From: VRUE01 sp036525295
GTDB taxonomy: Bacteria; Actinomycetota; Thermoleophilia; Solirubrobacterales; 70-9
Length of the DNA: 13,506 nt
Assembly (NCBI GenBank): GCA_036525295.1
Contig: DATDAQ010000137.1
Coordinates: 1-13,506 of the forward strand
Direction of reading: 5' to 3'
Shown here: positions 1 to 7,635 of the stretch, one piece after another
Layout of the letters: each line of letters starts with the position of its first letter
Position numbering within the stretch: the stretch's first letter is position 1
Translations under genes and position numbers: made by a program
The notes under the pieces: generated by a model
Database searches by the model: none
Told to the model about the DNA's origin: nothing
The model's input: only the letters and a program-made list of their open reading frames with translations

Positions 1-21
1 AGGCTCCCGCCGAGCGTTTTG

Positions 22-45
22 GGGAGGGGCGCCGGACCCTCTCCA
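22..45 (-). terminator. possible weak hairpin after the epimerase gene
   Basis: GGAG (23-26) plus GGG (27-29) can pair with CCC (37-39) plus CTCC (41-44), with one bulged base and a seven-base loop, just past the epimerase stop codon. No U-tract follows on either strand, so it could equally be a chance GC-rich inverted repeat. The rest of 1-49 shows nothing else. Confidence 0.2.
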
Positions 46-49
46 ACGC

Positions 50-955
50 TTAGAGAAGATCCTCGAGCGCCTCGTCCAACTCAGGATGCTGGAACTCGTA
101 TCCCAAGTCCAGCGCCCTACGCGGCAAGACACGTTGGCCACCGCGGAGAACCTGCCCGAACTCTTTCCCGTACATCAGGTCGAGTGTGACTCCAGGGACG
201 GGCATGACAGCTGGTCTGTTGAGAGCACGCCCAAGCGCCTTCGAGAACACCCTGTTGGTCACCGGATTCGGCGCCGTCGAGTTGACCACGCCGTTCACCT
301 CGTCGTTGTCGACCGCCCAGAGCAGGATCCCGACCTCGTCGACGACGTGGATCCAGGAGACGTACTGGGCGCCGCCGGCGAGCGGGCCGCCGACGCCGAG
401 CTTGAACGGAGTCAGCAGGGCGGCGAGGAAGCCGTCGCTGGGGTCGAGCACGTGGCCGGTGCGGACTACGACCAGGCGCACGCCGGTTGGCTCGACCTCG
501 CGCGCCGCCTTCTCCCACTCACGCACGACCTCGGCGTCGTATCCCTCGCCGGGCTCGCTCGACTCGTCGACGATCGCCTCGCCACGGTCGCCGTAGAAGC
601 CGATCGCCGACTGGTTGACCAGGACCCGCGGCTTGCGCTCCAGTCCGGCGATCGTGCCGATCAGGTTGTGGGTGCCGGTGCGGCGGCTCTCCATGATCCG
701 GCGCTTGGCCTCGTCGCTCCAGCGCTGGTTGATCTTCTCGCCGAGCAGGTTGACGACCGCGTCGACACCGTCGAAGGCGTCGGCCGGCGGCCGTTCGAGG
801 GTCGGCTCCCAGGCATGCCAGTTGACGCTGGGGTTGGTCCGGCGCGCCCGCTTCGGGTCGCGCGTCAGGCCGACCACGGTGTCGCCCCGGACCAGAAGCG
901 AGTCGCAGAGCGCCGACCCGATGAAGCCGCTGGCTCCGGTGACGAGGACCTTCAC
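50..955 (-). CDS. TIGR01777-family NAD(P)-binding epimerase (YfcH-like)
   Basis: This 301-residue protein belongs to the atypical short-chain dehydrogenase/epimerase family TIGR01777 (YfcH-like), whose physiological substrate is not established. The N-terminus holds the Rossmann dinucleotide-binding motif TGASGFIG (residues 6-13) directly after the start. The family segment SAIGFYGD lies near residue 114, and the last 55 or so residues, which include RALNRPAVMPVPG and the RVLPRRALDLGYEF segment, match the DUF1731 C-terminal domain. I chose the GTG at 955 because it places the first beta strand (KVLVTG) at residue 2, as usual for the family; the open frame runs 55 codons further upstream but only back into the malic enzyme gene. 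The start is 4 nt past the malic enzyme stop, with a GGAGG about 12 nt upstream, so it is probably co-transcribed. Length is normal and nothing looks broken. Confidence 0.9.
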   Translation of the reverse strand: MKVLVTGASGFIGSALCDSLLVRGDTVVGLTRDPKRARRTNPSVNWHAWEPTLERPPADAFDGVDAVVNLLGEKINQRWSDEAKRRIMESRRTGTHNLIGTIAGLERKPRVLVNQSAIGFYGDRGEAIVDESSEPGEGYDAEVVREWEKAAREVEPTGVRLVVVRTGHVLDPSDGFLAALLTPFKLGVGGPLAGGAQYVSWIHVVDEVGILLWAVDNDEVNGVVNSTAPNPVTNRVFSKALGRALNRPAVMPVPGVTLDLMYGKEFGQVLRGGQRVLPRRALDLGYEFQHPELDEALEDLL

Positions 956-959
956 GAGG

Positions 960-2417
<1,458 letters not shown>

Positions 2418-2428
2418 TGCCCGGCTAT

Positions 2429-2441
2429 CGAATCAGATTCG
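2429..2441. promoter_or_regulatory. perfect inverted repeat in the divergent promoter region
   Basis: CGAATC-A-GATTCG is a perfect 6+1+6 palindrome 11 bp upstream of the malic enzyme start and inside the 114-bp divergent intergenic region. Its placement suits an operator overlapping the malic enzyme promoter. No regulator gene lies next to it, and its function is inferred from position and symmetry only. Confidence 0.35.
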
Positions 2442-2487
2442 CGCTTCGTGGCCTACGCACGGTCCGGATTTCGACTTTCACGCCTCC

Positions 2488-2516
2488 CGGACATCGACGC
2501 GAGAGATGCATATGCT
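2488..2516 (+). promoter_or_regulatory. sigma70-type promoter for the Excalibur lipoprotein gene
   Basis: CGGACA (2488-2493; four of six match TTGACA) and TATGCT (2511-2516; four of six match TATAAT) are separated by exactly 17 bp. A start site about seven bases after the -10 would leave an untranslated leader of only about 8-10 nt before the ATG at 2532, consistent with the lack of a Shine-Dalgarno sequence there. Confidence 0.5.
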
Positions 2517-2531
2517 GCGTTTCAGAAACTC

Positions 2532-3032
2532 ATGAAGTACGTGACAGGAACTTCAAAGATCTGGGCACTGTTCGCCCTCTGCTTGGCCGCGGCTGTGATC
2601 GGGGTCGGCTGTGGCTCGAGCGGAGAATCGGAGAGCGTCCAGCGCGAAGCCAGGCAGCAAGCTGCTCTGGAAGCGCAGCACCGGCAGCAGCTTCGGGAGG
2701 CGCGGAGGGCGGCAGTCCGCGAACGGCACGCAGCGGCACGTCGACGTGCTCTGCGTATCGAAGCGGCACGCAGGCGCGCCAGGCAGCTTGCGGCGCGTGA
2801 ACGCGTTCGCGAAGAATCCGAAGCGATCGAAGAAGCGGAAGCCGGCGAAGCGGAATCGAGCGAATGCGATTCCAGCTACAGCGGCGCCTGCCTCGATCCG
2901 TATTCCTCCGACTACGACTGCGAAGGCGGCAGCGGCGATGGCCCCGATTACACCGGACCGGTTGCCGTGGTCGGGGACGACCACTACGGTCTCGACTCGG
3001 ACAGCGACGGCTACGCCTGCGAGTTGTCCTGA
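2532..3032 (+). CDS. Excalibur-type calcium-binding lipoprotein, Arg/Ala/Glu-rich
   Basis: A secreted protein of 166 residues. Residues 9-26 form a hydrophobic signal segment ending in a lipobox-like VIGVGC, so Cys27 is probably lipidated and the protein sits on the outer face of the membrane. Residues 28-111 are very rich in Arg, Ala, Gln and Glu (basic first, then acidic) and look like a long helix or coiled coil. The C-terminus has four cysteines (112, 120, 130, 163) and ends in DSDSDGYACE (155-164), the DxDxDGxxCE calcium-binding signature of the Excalibur domain. The upstream CDPSY-like pattern (CDSSYSGACLDP) is usual in actinobacterial members. Codon use is odd: I count 16 GAA to 3 GAG, the reverse of the neighbouring genes. 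The ATG at 2532 has no Shine-Dalgarno sequence; a GTG at 2541 is a possible alternative. The role is unknown; cell-surface or wall association is inferred. Confidence 0.8.
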   Translation: MKYVTGTSKIWALFALCLAAAVIGVGCGSSGESESVQREARQQAALEAQHRQQLREARRAAVRERHAAARRRALRIEAARRRARQLAARERVREESEAIEEAEAGEAESSECDSSYSGACLDPYSSDYDCEGGSGDGPDYTGPVAVVGDDHYGLDSDSDGYACELS

Positions 3033-3063
3033 GCAGCGATGCCGCCGAGGGGCAGTGCGGCGT

Positions 3064-3080
3064 TAGCCTCCCGTTAGATT
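3064..3080 (+). promoter_or_regulatory. -10-like boxes before the ICMT-family gene
   Basis: The 49-bp gap after the lipoprotein gene holds two TANNNT boxes, TAGCCT (3064-3069) and TAGATT (3075-3080), within a partial repeat (gttag...cccgttaga). No Shine-Dalgarno sequence precedes the ATG at 3082. TAGCCT, 12 nt before the ATG, has the more workable spacing for a very short leader. No clear -35 is seen. Confidence 0.3.
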
Positions 3081-3081
3081 C

Positions 3082-3699
3082 ATGGCAACCGCGGCGCTCG
3101 TTCTCTATGGCGTTTCCCTGACCCTCACCTTCGGGGTGCGTATCGCAGTGCAGCTTCGCCGCACTGGGTCGACGGGGGTCCATGGCCTTCCGCGAGATTC
3201 CAGTGCCCTTGAGCAATTCGCTGGGGTTCTCTTCGTCACCTCGCTGGCAATGGGCGGGGCGGCGCCGGTCCTCGCGCTGCTCGGCGTGCTCGAGCCGATC
3301 CCGGCGCTCGACCACACCTTCGTCAACGTCATCGGCCTCGTCCTCGGCATCGGCGGCATCGCGCTCACCTTCGGCGCGCAGCTGGCGATGGGGGACGCCT
3401 GGCGGATCGGAGTGGACCCGGAGGAGCGGACCGAGCTGGTCACCGACGGCCCCTTCGGCCTGGTCCGCAACCCGATCTACAGCGCGATGATCCCCACCGT
3501 CTTCGGCCTCGTCCTGATGGTCCCGAACGTCCTCGCGATCGCCACGATCGTCTGTCTCGTCATCGCCCTCGAGCTCCAGGTGCGCCTGGTCGAGGAGCCG
3601 TACCTGCTGCGGACCCACGGCAAGGCTTATGCCGACTACGCGGCGAGCGTCGGACGCTTTGTTCCCGGCATGGGTCGCCTGCACGCCCTCCCGAAATAG
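3082..3699 (+). CDS. ICMT/PEMT-family integral membrane methyltransferase
   Basis: A 205-residue membrane protein of the isoprenylcysteine carboxyl methyltransferase / phospholipid methyltransferase fold. Hydrophobic segments lie near residues 4-22, 46-70, 79-103 and 135-165. The signature is in the C-terminal half: GPFGLVRNPIYSAMI (about 125-139), then RLVEEPYLLRTHGKAYADYAASVGRFVP, written in pieces as VEEPYLLRTHG and YADYAASVGRFVP; in this fold the RNPxY and ExxL...YxxYxxxVxRFxP elements bind S-adenosylmethionine. Bacterial members rarely have known substrates; lipids, isoprenoids or small thiols are all possible. It follows the lipoprotein gene on the same strand after 49 bp, and polA follows 50 bp later. 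The length is typical and the ATG places the first membrane helix at the N-terminus. Confidence 0.85.
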   Translation: MATAALVLYGVSLTLTFGVRIAVQLRRTGSTGVHGLPRDSSALEQFAGVLFVTSLAMGGAAPVLALLGVLEPIPALDHTFVNVIGLVLGIGGIALTFGAQLAMGDAWRIGVDPEERTELVTDGPFGLVRNPIYSAMIPTVFGLVLMVPNVLAIATIVCLVIALELQVRLVEEPYLLRTHGKAYADYAASVGRFVPGMGRLHALPK

Positions 3700-3706
3700 G
3701 GGGAGG
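3687..3706 (+). terminator. possible hairpin overlapping the ICMT-family stop codon
   Basis: CCTCCC (3687-3692) pairs perfectly with GGGAGG (3701-3706) around an eight-base loop containing the TAG stop. No T-tract follows, so at most it is an atypical GC-rich terminator or an RNA 3' end structure between this gene and polA. Confidence 0.25.
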
Positions 3707-3735
3707 CGGCGGCCGGTACTCGCCTCTCGGCGCCA

Positions 3736-3741
3736 TAGAGT
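3736..3741 (+). promoter_or_regulatory. -10-like box directly upstream of polA
   Basis: TAGAGT fits TANNNT and ends 8 nt before the ATG at 3750, so transcription would begin at or next to the start codon. There is no Shine-Dalgarno sequence and no recognisable -35. CGCC (3731-3734) and GGCG (3743-3746) flank the box as a short inverted repeat. Confidence 0.4.
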
Positions 3742-3749
3742 TGGCGGCG

Positions 3750-6386
3750 ATGGCCGAGGACTCCCACGAGCTGTTCCTGATCGACGGCAACTCGCTCGCC
3801 TACCGGGCGTTCTTCGCGCTGCCGGAGTCGATCGGGACCAGCGACGGACGGCCGACCAACGCGATCTACGGGCTGGCCTCGATGCTGGTCAAGATCATCG
3901 ACGAGCACGCGCCGGCCGGGGTCGTCGTCGCCTGGGACGCCGGGATGTCCGGGCGTGAGGTCACCTACGACCTCTACAAGGCCCAGCGCAAACCGCGCCC
4001 CGACCTGCTGCGCGAGCAGTGGCCCAACCTGATGCCGCTGGTCGAGGCCTTCGGCTACACCAACGTCAAGGTCGATGGCTACGAGGCCGACGACGTGATC
4101 GCTTCGCTGGTCCGCCAGGCCCGCGAGGAGGGGATCCCGGTGATGGTCGTCACCGGAGACCGCGACGCCTACCAGCTGGTCGGGGAGGGGGTGCGGGTGA
4201 TGAGCACCTCGCGCGGGATCACCGAGACCAAGATCTACGACACCGAGGCCGTCGTCGAGCGCTACGGGGTTTCGCCGGAGCGGATCACCGACCTGATGGG
4301 GCTGCGCGGCGACACCTCGGACAACATCCCCGGCGTTCCCGGGATCGGCGAGAAGACGGCCACTCAGCTGCTGCAGAGATTCGGCGACCTCGAGGGCGTG
4401 CTCGCCGCCGTCGACGAGATCTCCGGTGCGAAACGCAAGCAGAACCTGGTCGAGCACGCCGACGACGCCCGCATGTCGAAGCAGCTGGCGACGCTGCAGT
4501 ACGAGATCGAGACAGGCGTCGATCTCGGGGCGGCGATGGGGTCGGAGCCCGACCGCGGCGCCCTGCGCGAGTTCATGCGCGAGTTCGAGCTGCGGGCGGT
4601 GATGGAGCGGCTGGAAGAGGCGCTGCCGGAGGGCGACGCCGTGCCCGGGCGCAGGGTCGAGACCGAGCTCGAGGTCGAGGCGATCGAGGGGAATGCCGGG
4701 GACCTGGGCGAGGGGGAGGGTCCGCTGGCCCTGGCGATCGACGGCGAGCGCTGGGCGGCCGTCGACGGCGCGCGCATCCTCACCGGCAGCTCGACCCAGG
4801 ACGAGCTCGCCGCGGCGATATCCGTTCGCCCCCTCGTCGCCCACGACGCCAAGTCACTCGGCGGCGGCCGGCACGGTCTGCTCGCCACAGCCGCGCGCGA
4901 GGGAGTCGAGCTGGGGCTCGATCACGACACGATGCTCGCCGCCTACCTGCTGGAGCCACAGCGCCGCACCTACGAGCTGACCGAGCTGGCCGCGGACGCG
5001 GGGATTGGAATCGCGGCGGATGCGGCGCCGGCCGAGGGGGCCGTCGACGGGCAGCTCTCGCTCGACGGGGACGGCGACGGCGAGGCCGGGCTCGACCCGG
5101 CCGAGGAGGCGCGCCTGGCCTCCGCCCTGGCCGATGCCCAGCGCCCCCGCATCGAGGAGCTCGGCCTGGGCGAGCTGCTGCGCGAGGTCGAGTTGCCGCT
5201 GGTCCACGTCCTCGCGGCGATGGAGCGCGAGGGGCTGAAGCTGGACGCCGAGCGGCTGGCCGAGGTCGGGGCCGGCTTCGGCGAGCGCATCGACACCCTG
5301 GAGAAGGAGATCTTCGAACTGGCCGGCGAGGAGTTCACGATCGGCTCGCCGCAGCAGGTCGGCCGCGTCCTCTTCGAGGAGCTGGGGCTGACCCGCAAGC
5401 GGCGCGGCAAGACCGGCTACTCGACCGACGCCCGGGTCCTCGCCCAGATCCGCGACGAGCACCCAATCGTCGAGAAGATCGAGTCCTGGCGCGAGCTGAC
5501 CAAGCTGAAGAACACCTACCTCGACTCGCTGCCCGACCTGATCGACCCCGGGACCGGCCGCGTCCACACCACCTTCAACCAGGCGGCGACCACGACCGGG
5601 CGCCTCTCCAGCACCAACCCGAACCTGCAGAACATCCCAATCCGCACCGAGATCGGGAGGCCCGTCCGCGCCTGCTTCGTCGCCGAGCCCGGGGCCAGCC
5701 TGCTCTCGGCCGACTACAGCCAGGTCGAGCTCCGCGTCCTCGCCCACGTCGCCGAGGAGGAGGTGCTGAAGGAGATCTTCCGCGCTGGCGACGACGTCCA
5801 CGCCGCCACCGCGGCGGAGGTCTTCGACATCTCTCGCGACGACGTCGACGTCGGCCAGCGCTCGAAGGCGAAGATGGTCAACTTCGGCATCGTCTACGGC
5901 CTCACCGGGTTCGGCCTCGCCGACCGGCTCAACATCCCCCGCAAAGAGGGCGAGGAATTCGTCTCCCGCTACCTCGAGCGCTTCCCCGCCGTGCGTGCCT
6001 TCCGCGAGCAGGTGGTCGAGCGCGCGCAGGAGGAGGGGTACGTGACGACCCTGATGGGGCGGCGCCGCTCGATCCCCGAGCTGCGCTCGGGCAACCCGAA
6101 CACGCGGCGGCTCGGCGAGCGGCTCGCCGTCAACACGGTGATCCAGGGCACCGCCGCCGACATCATCAAGGTGGCGATGGTGCGCTGCCGCGAGGCGCTG
6201 AGGGGAACGGAGGCCGAGACCCGCCTCGTCCTGCAGATCCACGACGAGCTGCTCTTCGAGGGCCCGCCGGGGGAGATGGACGACGCGGTCGCGCTCGTGC
6301 GCCGCGAGATGTGCGCCGCCTACGAGCTCGACCCGCCGCTCGAGGTCGACATCGGCGTCGGCGAGGATTGGCTCGACGCCAAGTAG
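3750..6386 (+). CDS. polA: DNA polymerase I
   Basis: This 878-residue enzyme fills gaps and removes RNA primers in replication and repair. Residues 1-290 form the 5' nuclease: LIDGNSLAYRAF (10-21), the YKAQRKPRP arch segment, YEADDVIASL (111-120), VTGDRDAYQLV and GLRGDTSDNIPGVPGIGEKTA (185-205) as the helix-hairpin-helix. Residues about 300-475 occupy the place of the 3'-5' exonuclease, but the DxE, exo II and exo III acidic residues are absent, so proofreading is predicted to be lost. Residues 480-878 are the polymerase: TTGRLSSTNPNLQNIP, motif A SADYSQVELR (Asp655), O-helix R704/K708/F712/Y716, and motif C HDE (831-833). Phe712 is the usual dNTP-over-ddNTP discriminator. An Asp/Gly/Glu-rich insert lies at about 436-452. 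I chose the ATG at 3750; a TTG three codons upstream is less likely. Confidence 0.97.
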   Translation: MAEDSHELFLIDGNSLAYRAFFALPESIGTSDGRPTNAIYGLASMLVKIIDEHAPAGVVVAWDAGMSGREVTYDLYKAQRKPRPDLLREQWPNLMPLVEAFGYTNVKVDGYEADDVIASLVRQAREEGIPVMVVTGDRDAYQLVGEGVRVMSTSRGITETKIYDTEAVVERYGVSPERITDLMGLRGDTSDNIPGVPGIGEKTATQLLQRFGDLEGVLAAVDEISGAKRKQNLVEHADDARMSKQLATLQYEIETGVDLGAAMGSEPDRGALREFMREFELRAVMERLEEALPEGDAVPGRRVETELEVEAIEGNAGDLGEGEGPLALAIDGERWAAVDGARILTGSSTQDELAAAISVRPLVAHDAKSLGGGRHGLLATAAREGVELGLDHDTMLAAYLLEPQRRTYELTELAADAGIGIAADAAPAEGAVDGQLSLDGDGDGEAGLDPAEEARLASALADAQRPRIEELGLGELLREVELPLVHVLAAMEREGLKLDAERLAEVGAGFGERIDTLEKEIFELAGEEFTIGSPQQVGRVLFEELGLTRKRRGKTGYSTDARVLAQIRDEHPIVEKIESWRELTKLKNTYLDSLPDLIDPGTGRVHTTFNQAATTTGRLSSTNPNLQNIPIRTEIGRPVRACFVAEPGASLLSADYSQVELRVLAHVAEEEVLKEIFRAGDDVHAATAAEVFDISRDDVDVGQRSKAKMVNFGIVYGLTGFGLADRLNIPRKEGEEFVSRYLERFPAVRAFREQVVERAQEEGYVTTLMGRRRSIPELRSGNPNTRRLGERLAVNTVIQGTAADIIKVAMVRCREALRGTEAETRLVLQIHDELLFEGPPGEMDDAVALVRREMCAAYELDPPLEVDIGVGEDWLDAK

Positions 6387-6416
6387 GCGGCCCGGTTCGG
6401 CCCGATGGCGGGTCGG

Positions 6417-7148
6417 TCAGCCCTGCACGCCGAGCGTCTTGACCGTCTCGGACTTCGGCACCGTACGGTGGTCCGGGTTGGTGCCGAGCACGCGGTCTGC
6501 GGCGTCGGAGCTGACCCCGAACCAGTAGTGCTCGTTCTTGAAGTGGTGGAGGCGGTGCGAGCGCCAGATCGTGCGGTAGTAGCGGCTCTTCGGCCGGTAG
6601 GGCGTGTGGATGAGGAAGTGGCACCACTCGTAGGTGGCGGTAAGGACGACGCTGACGATCATCAGGGTCAGCCAGAGGGCGACGTGATCGCCGCCGAGCA
6701 GCGTCCAGGGCCAGCTCAGCAGCCACATCACGAGCAGCACGGGGACGAGGAACCCGGCGATCAGCGAGCCCGGGATCAGCACGGCCTCCAGCCGGGTCGG
6801 CTCGCGGTGGTGCCAGCGGTGCGCACGGGCCGTGGGCAGGTCGACGGTCTTGCCCCCGACCTTGCGCGGCTTGGTATGGAGCAGGCCGACGTGGATCAGC
6901 CACTCTGTAAACGGCTGTGCGGCGACCAGCAGCGCCGCGATCGCCAGATCCATCCAGCTCCAACCTCCGACCGCCGCCCGCAGGGCCAGGAACACGACGA
7001 GGAAGGCCGTGAGCACCTGCGGCGAGCGGAAGCGGGCGAACGCCCGGATGCAGTCGAGCAGCGAGACAGGCCCGCCGGTTCGACCCGTGATCGAGACCGC
7101 GGCAGCGGTCAGCGGATCGCCTCCGATGGTGGTCTTCCCAACCTCCAT
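6417..7148 (-). CDS. membrane di-iron fatty acid hydroxylase / sterol desaturase family
   Basis: A 243-residue member of the fatty acid hydroxylase superfamily, membrane enzymes with a di-iron centre held by histidine clusters. All the clusters are visible: H86-x4-H91, H110-x2-HH (RAHRWHHREP), H177-x3-H181 (EWCHFLIH) and H198-x2-HH (SHRLHHFKNEHYWFG). Hydrophobic stretches lie near residues 45-61, 66-80, 122-150 and 156-173. The substrate may be a fatty acyl chain, a sterol-like or hopanoid lipid, or a carotenoid, since CrtZ-type hydroxylases share the fold; the sequence does not decide. It converges on polA with a 30-bp gap (6387-6416) that holds only short GC-rich inverted repeats and no U-tract. 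It diverges from the YdcZ-like gene. No Shine-Dalgarno sequence precedes the ATG; a -10-like box sits 6 nt upstream. Confidence 0.85.
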   Translation of the reverse strand: MEVGKTTIGGDPLTAAAVSITGRTGGPVSLLDCIRAFARFRSPQVLTAFLVVFLALRAAVGGWSWMDLAIAALLVAAQPFTEWLIHVGLLHTKPRKVGGKTVDLPTARAHRWHHREPTRLEAVLIPGSLIAGFLVPVLLVMWLLSWPWTLLGGDHVALWLTLMIVSVVLTATYEWCHFLIHTPYRPKSRYYRTIWRSHRLHHFKNEHYWFGVSSDAADRVLGTNPDHRTVPKSETVKTLGVQG

Positions 7149-7154
7149 GCATCA

Positions 7155-7160
7155 AGGGTA
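7155..7160 (-). promoter_or_regulatory. -10-like box of the hydroxylase gene
   Basis: On the minus strand the bases read TACCCT, ending 6 nt before the ATG at 7148. With no Shine-Dalgarno sequence, this predicts a leaderless transcript. No convincing -35 is seen. Confidence 0.4.
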
Positions 7161-7169
7161 TCCCCGCCT

Positions 7170-7179
7170 TCCTTAAGGA
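7170..7179. promoter_or_regulatory. palindrome between divergent -10 boxes
   Basis: TCCTTAAGGA is a perfect 10-bp palindrome in the 49-bp gap between two divergent genes, about 10 bp from the minus-strand -10 box and 4 bp from the plus-strand one. Its A/T-rich core stands out in GC-rich DNA. It could be a shared operator; there is no direct evidence. Confidence 0.3.
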
Positions 7180-7183
7180 CTGA

Positions 7184-7189
7184 TATGAC
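7184..7189 (+). promoter_or_regulatory. -10-like box of the YdcZ-like gene
   Basis: TATGAC lies 8 nt before the ATG at 7198. It matches TATAAT at four of six positions but lacks the final T. As for its neighbours there is no Shine-Dalgarno sequence, so a leaderless start is likely. Confidence 0.3.
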
Positions 7190-7197
7190 GGTCGGCT

Positions 7198-7635
7198 ATG
7201 GACCGGGGGTTGGCCGTACTTCTGACAGCGCTTGCGGGCGGGTTGATCGCCCTGCAGGCGCCGATCAACGCCGGGCTGGGCAAGGCGACGGGAAGCCTGC
7301 CGGCGGCGCTGATCTCCTTCCTCGTCGGCACGGTCGCCCTGACCGCGATCGTCGTCCTCAGCGGCAAGGCCGGCGGCCTCGGCTCGACCTTCGACATCAG
7401 CTGGTACTACCTGCTGGGGGGCCTGCTCGGCGCGGTCTACGTTGCCAACGCGCTGATCGCGGTGACGGCGATCGGGGCCGGGGGCGTCGCCGCTGCGACG
7501 ATCACCGGGCAGCTGGTCGCCTCGGTGGCGATCGACCGGCTAGGCCTTTTCGGCCTCGACCAGGTTTCGCTCAGCCCCGAGCGCATCGTCGGCGTCGGCC
7601 TGCTTCTCGCCGGCACCGTCCTGGTGGTTCGCTGA
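7198..7635 (+). CDS. YdcZ/DUF606 family small DMT-type membrane protein
   Basis: A 145-residue, almost wholly hydrophobic protein with about five membrane segments (near 5-24, 32-55, 68-88, 90-112 and 124-144). The N-terminal GGLIALQAPINAGLGK with the following SLPAALISFLVGT, and the later WYYLLGGLLGAVYV plus ATITGQLVASVAIDRLGLFG, are typical of the DUF606/YdcZ family, single-domain relatives of drug/metabolite transporters. Such proteins usually work as dimers or as pairs of adjacent genes; here only one copy is present, so a homodimer is inferred. The substrate is unknown. Its last 96 bp overlap the 3' end of the convergent FAD oxidoreductase gene, and it diverges from the hydroxylase gene across 49 bp. 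Confidence 0.85.
   Translation: MDRGLAVLLTALAGGLIALQAPINAGLGKATGSLPAALISFLVGTVALTAIVVLSGKAGGLGSTFDISWYYLLGGLLGAVYVANALIAVTAIGAGGVAAATITGQLVASVAIDRLGLFGLDQVSLSPERIVGVGLLLAGTVLVVR

Noticed and set aside
6387..6416. Possible bidirectional terminator between polA and the hydroxylase gene
   Set aside because: Only 4-bp GC-rich inverted repeats are present (for example CCGA/TCGG) and there is no T-tract on either side.
4019..6442. An 807-codon open frame overlapping polA on the same strand
   Set aside because: Its product is an Arg/Ala/Gly/Pro-rich shadow with no recognisable domain, while the polA frame has all the polymerase and 5' nuclease motifs.
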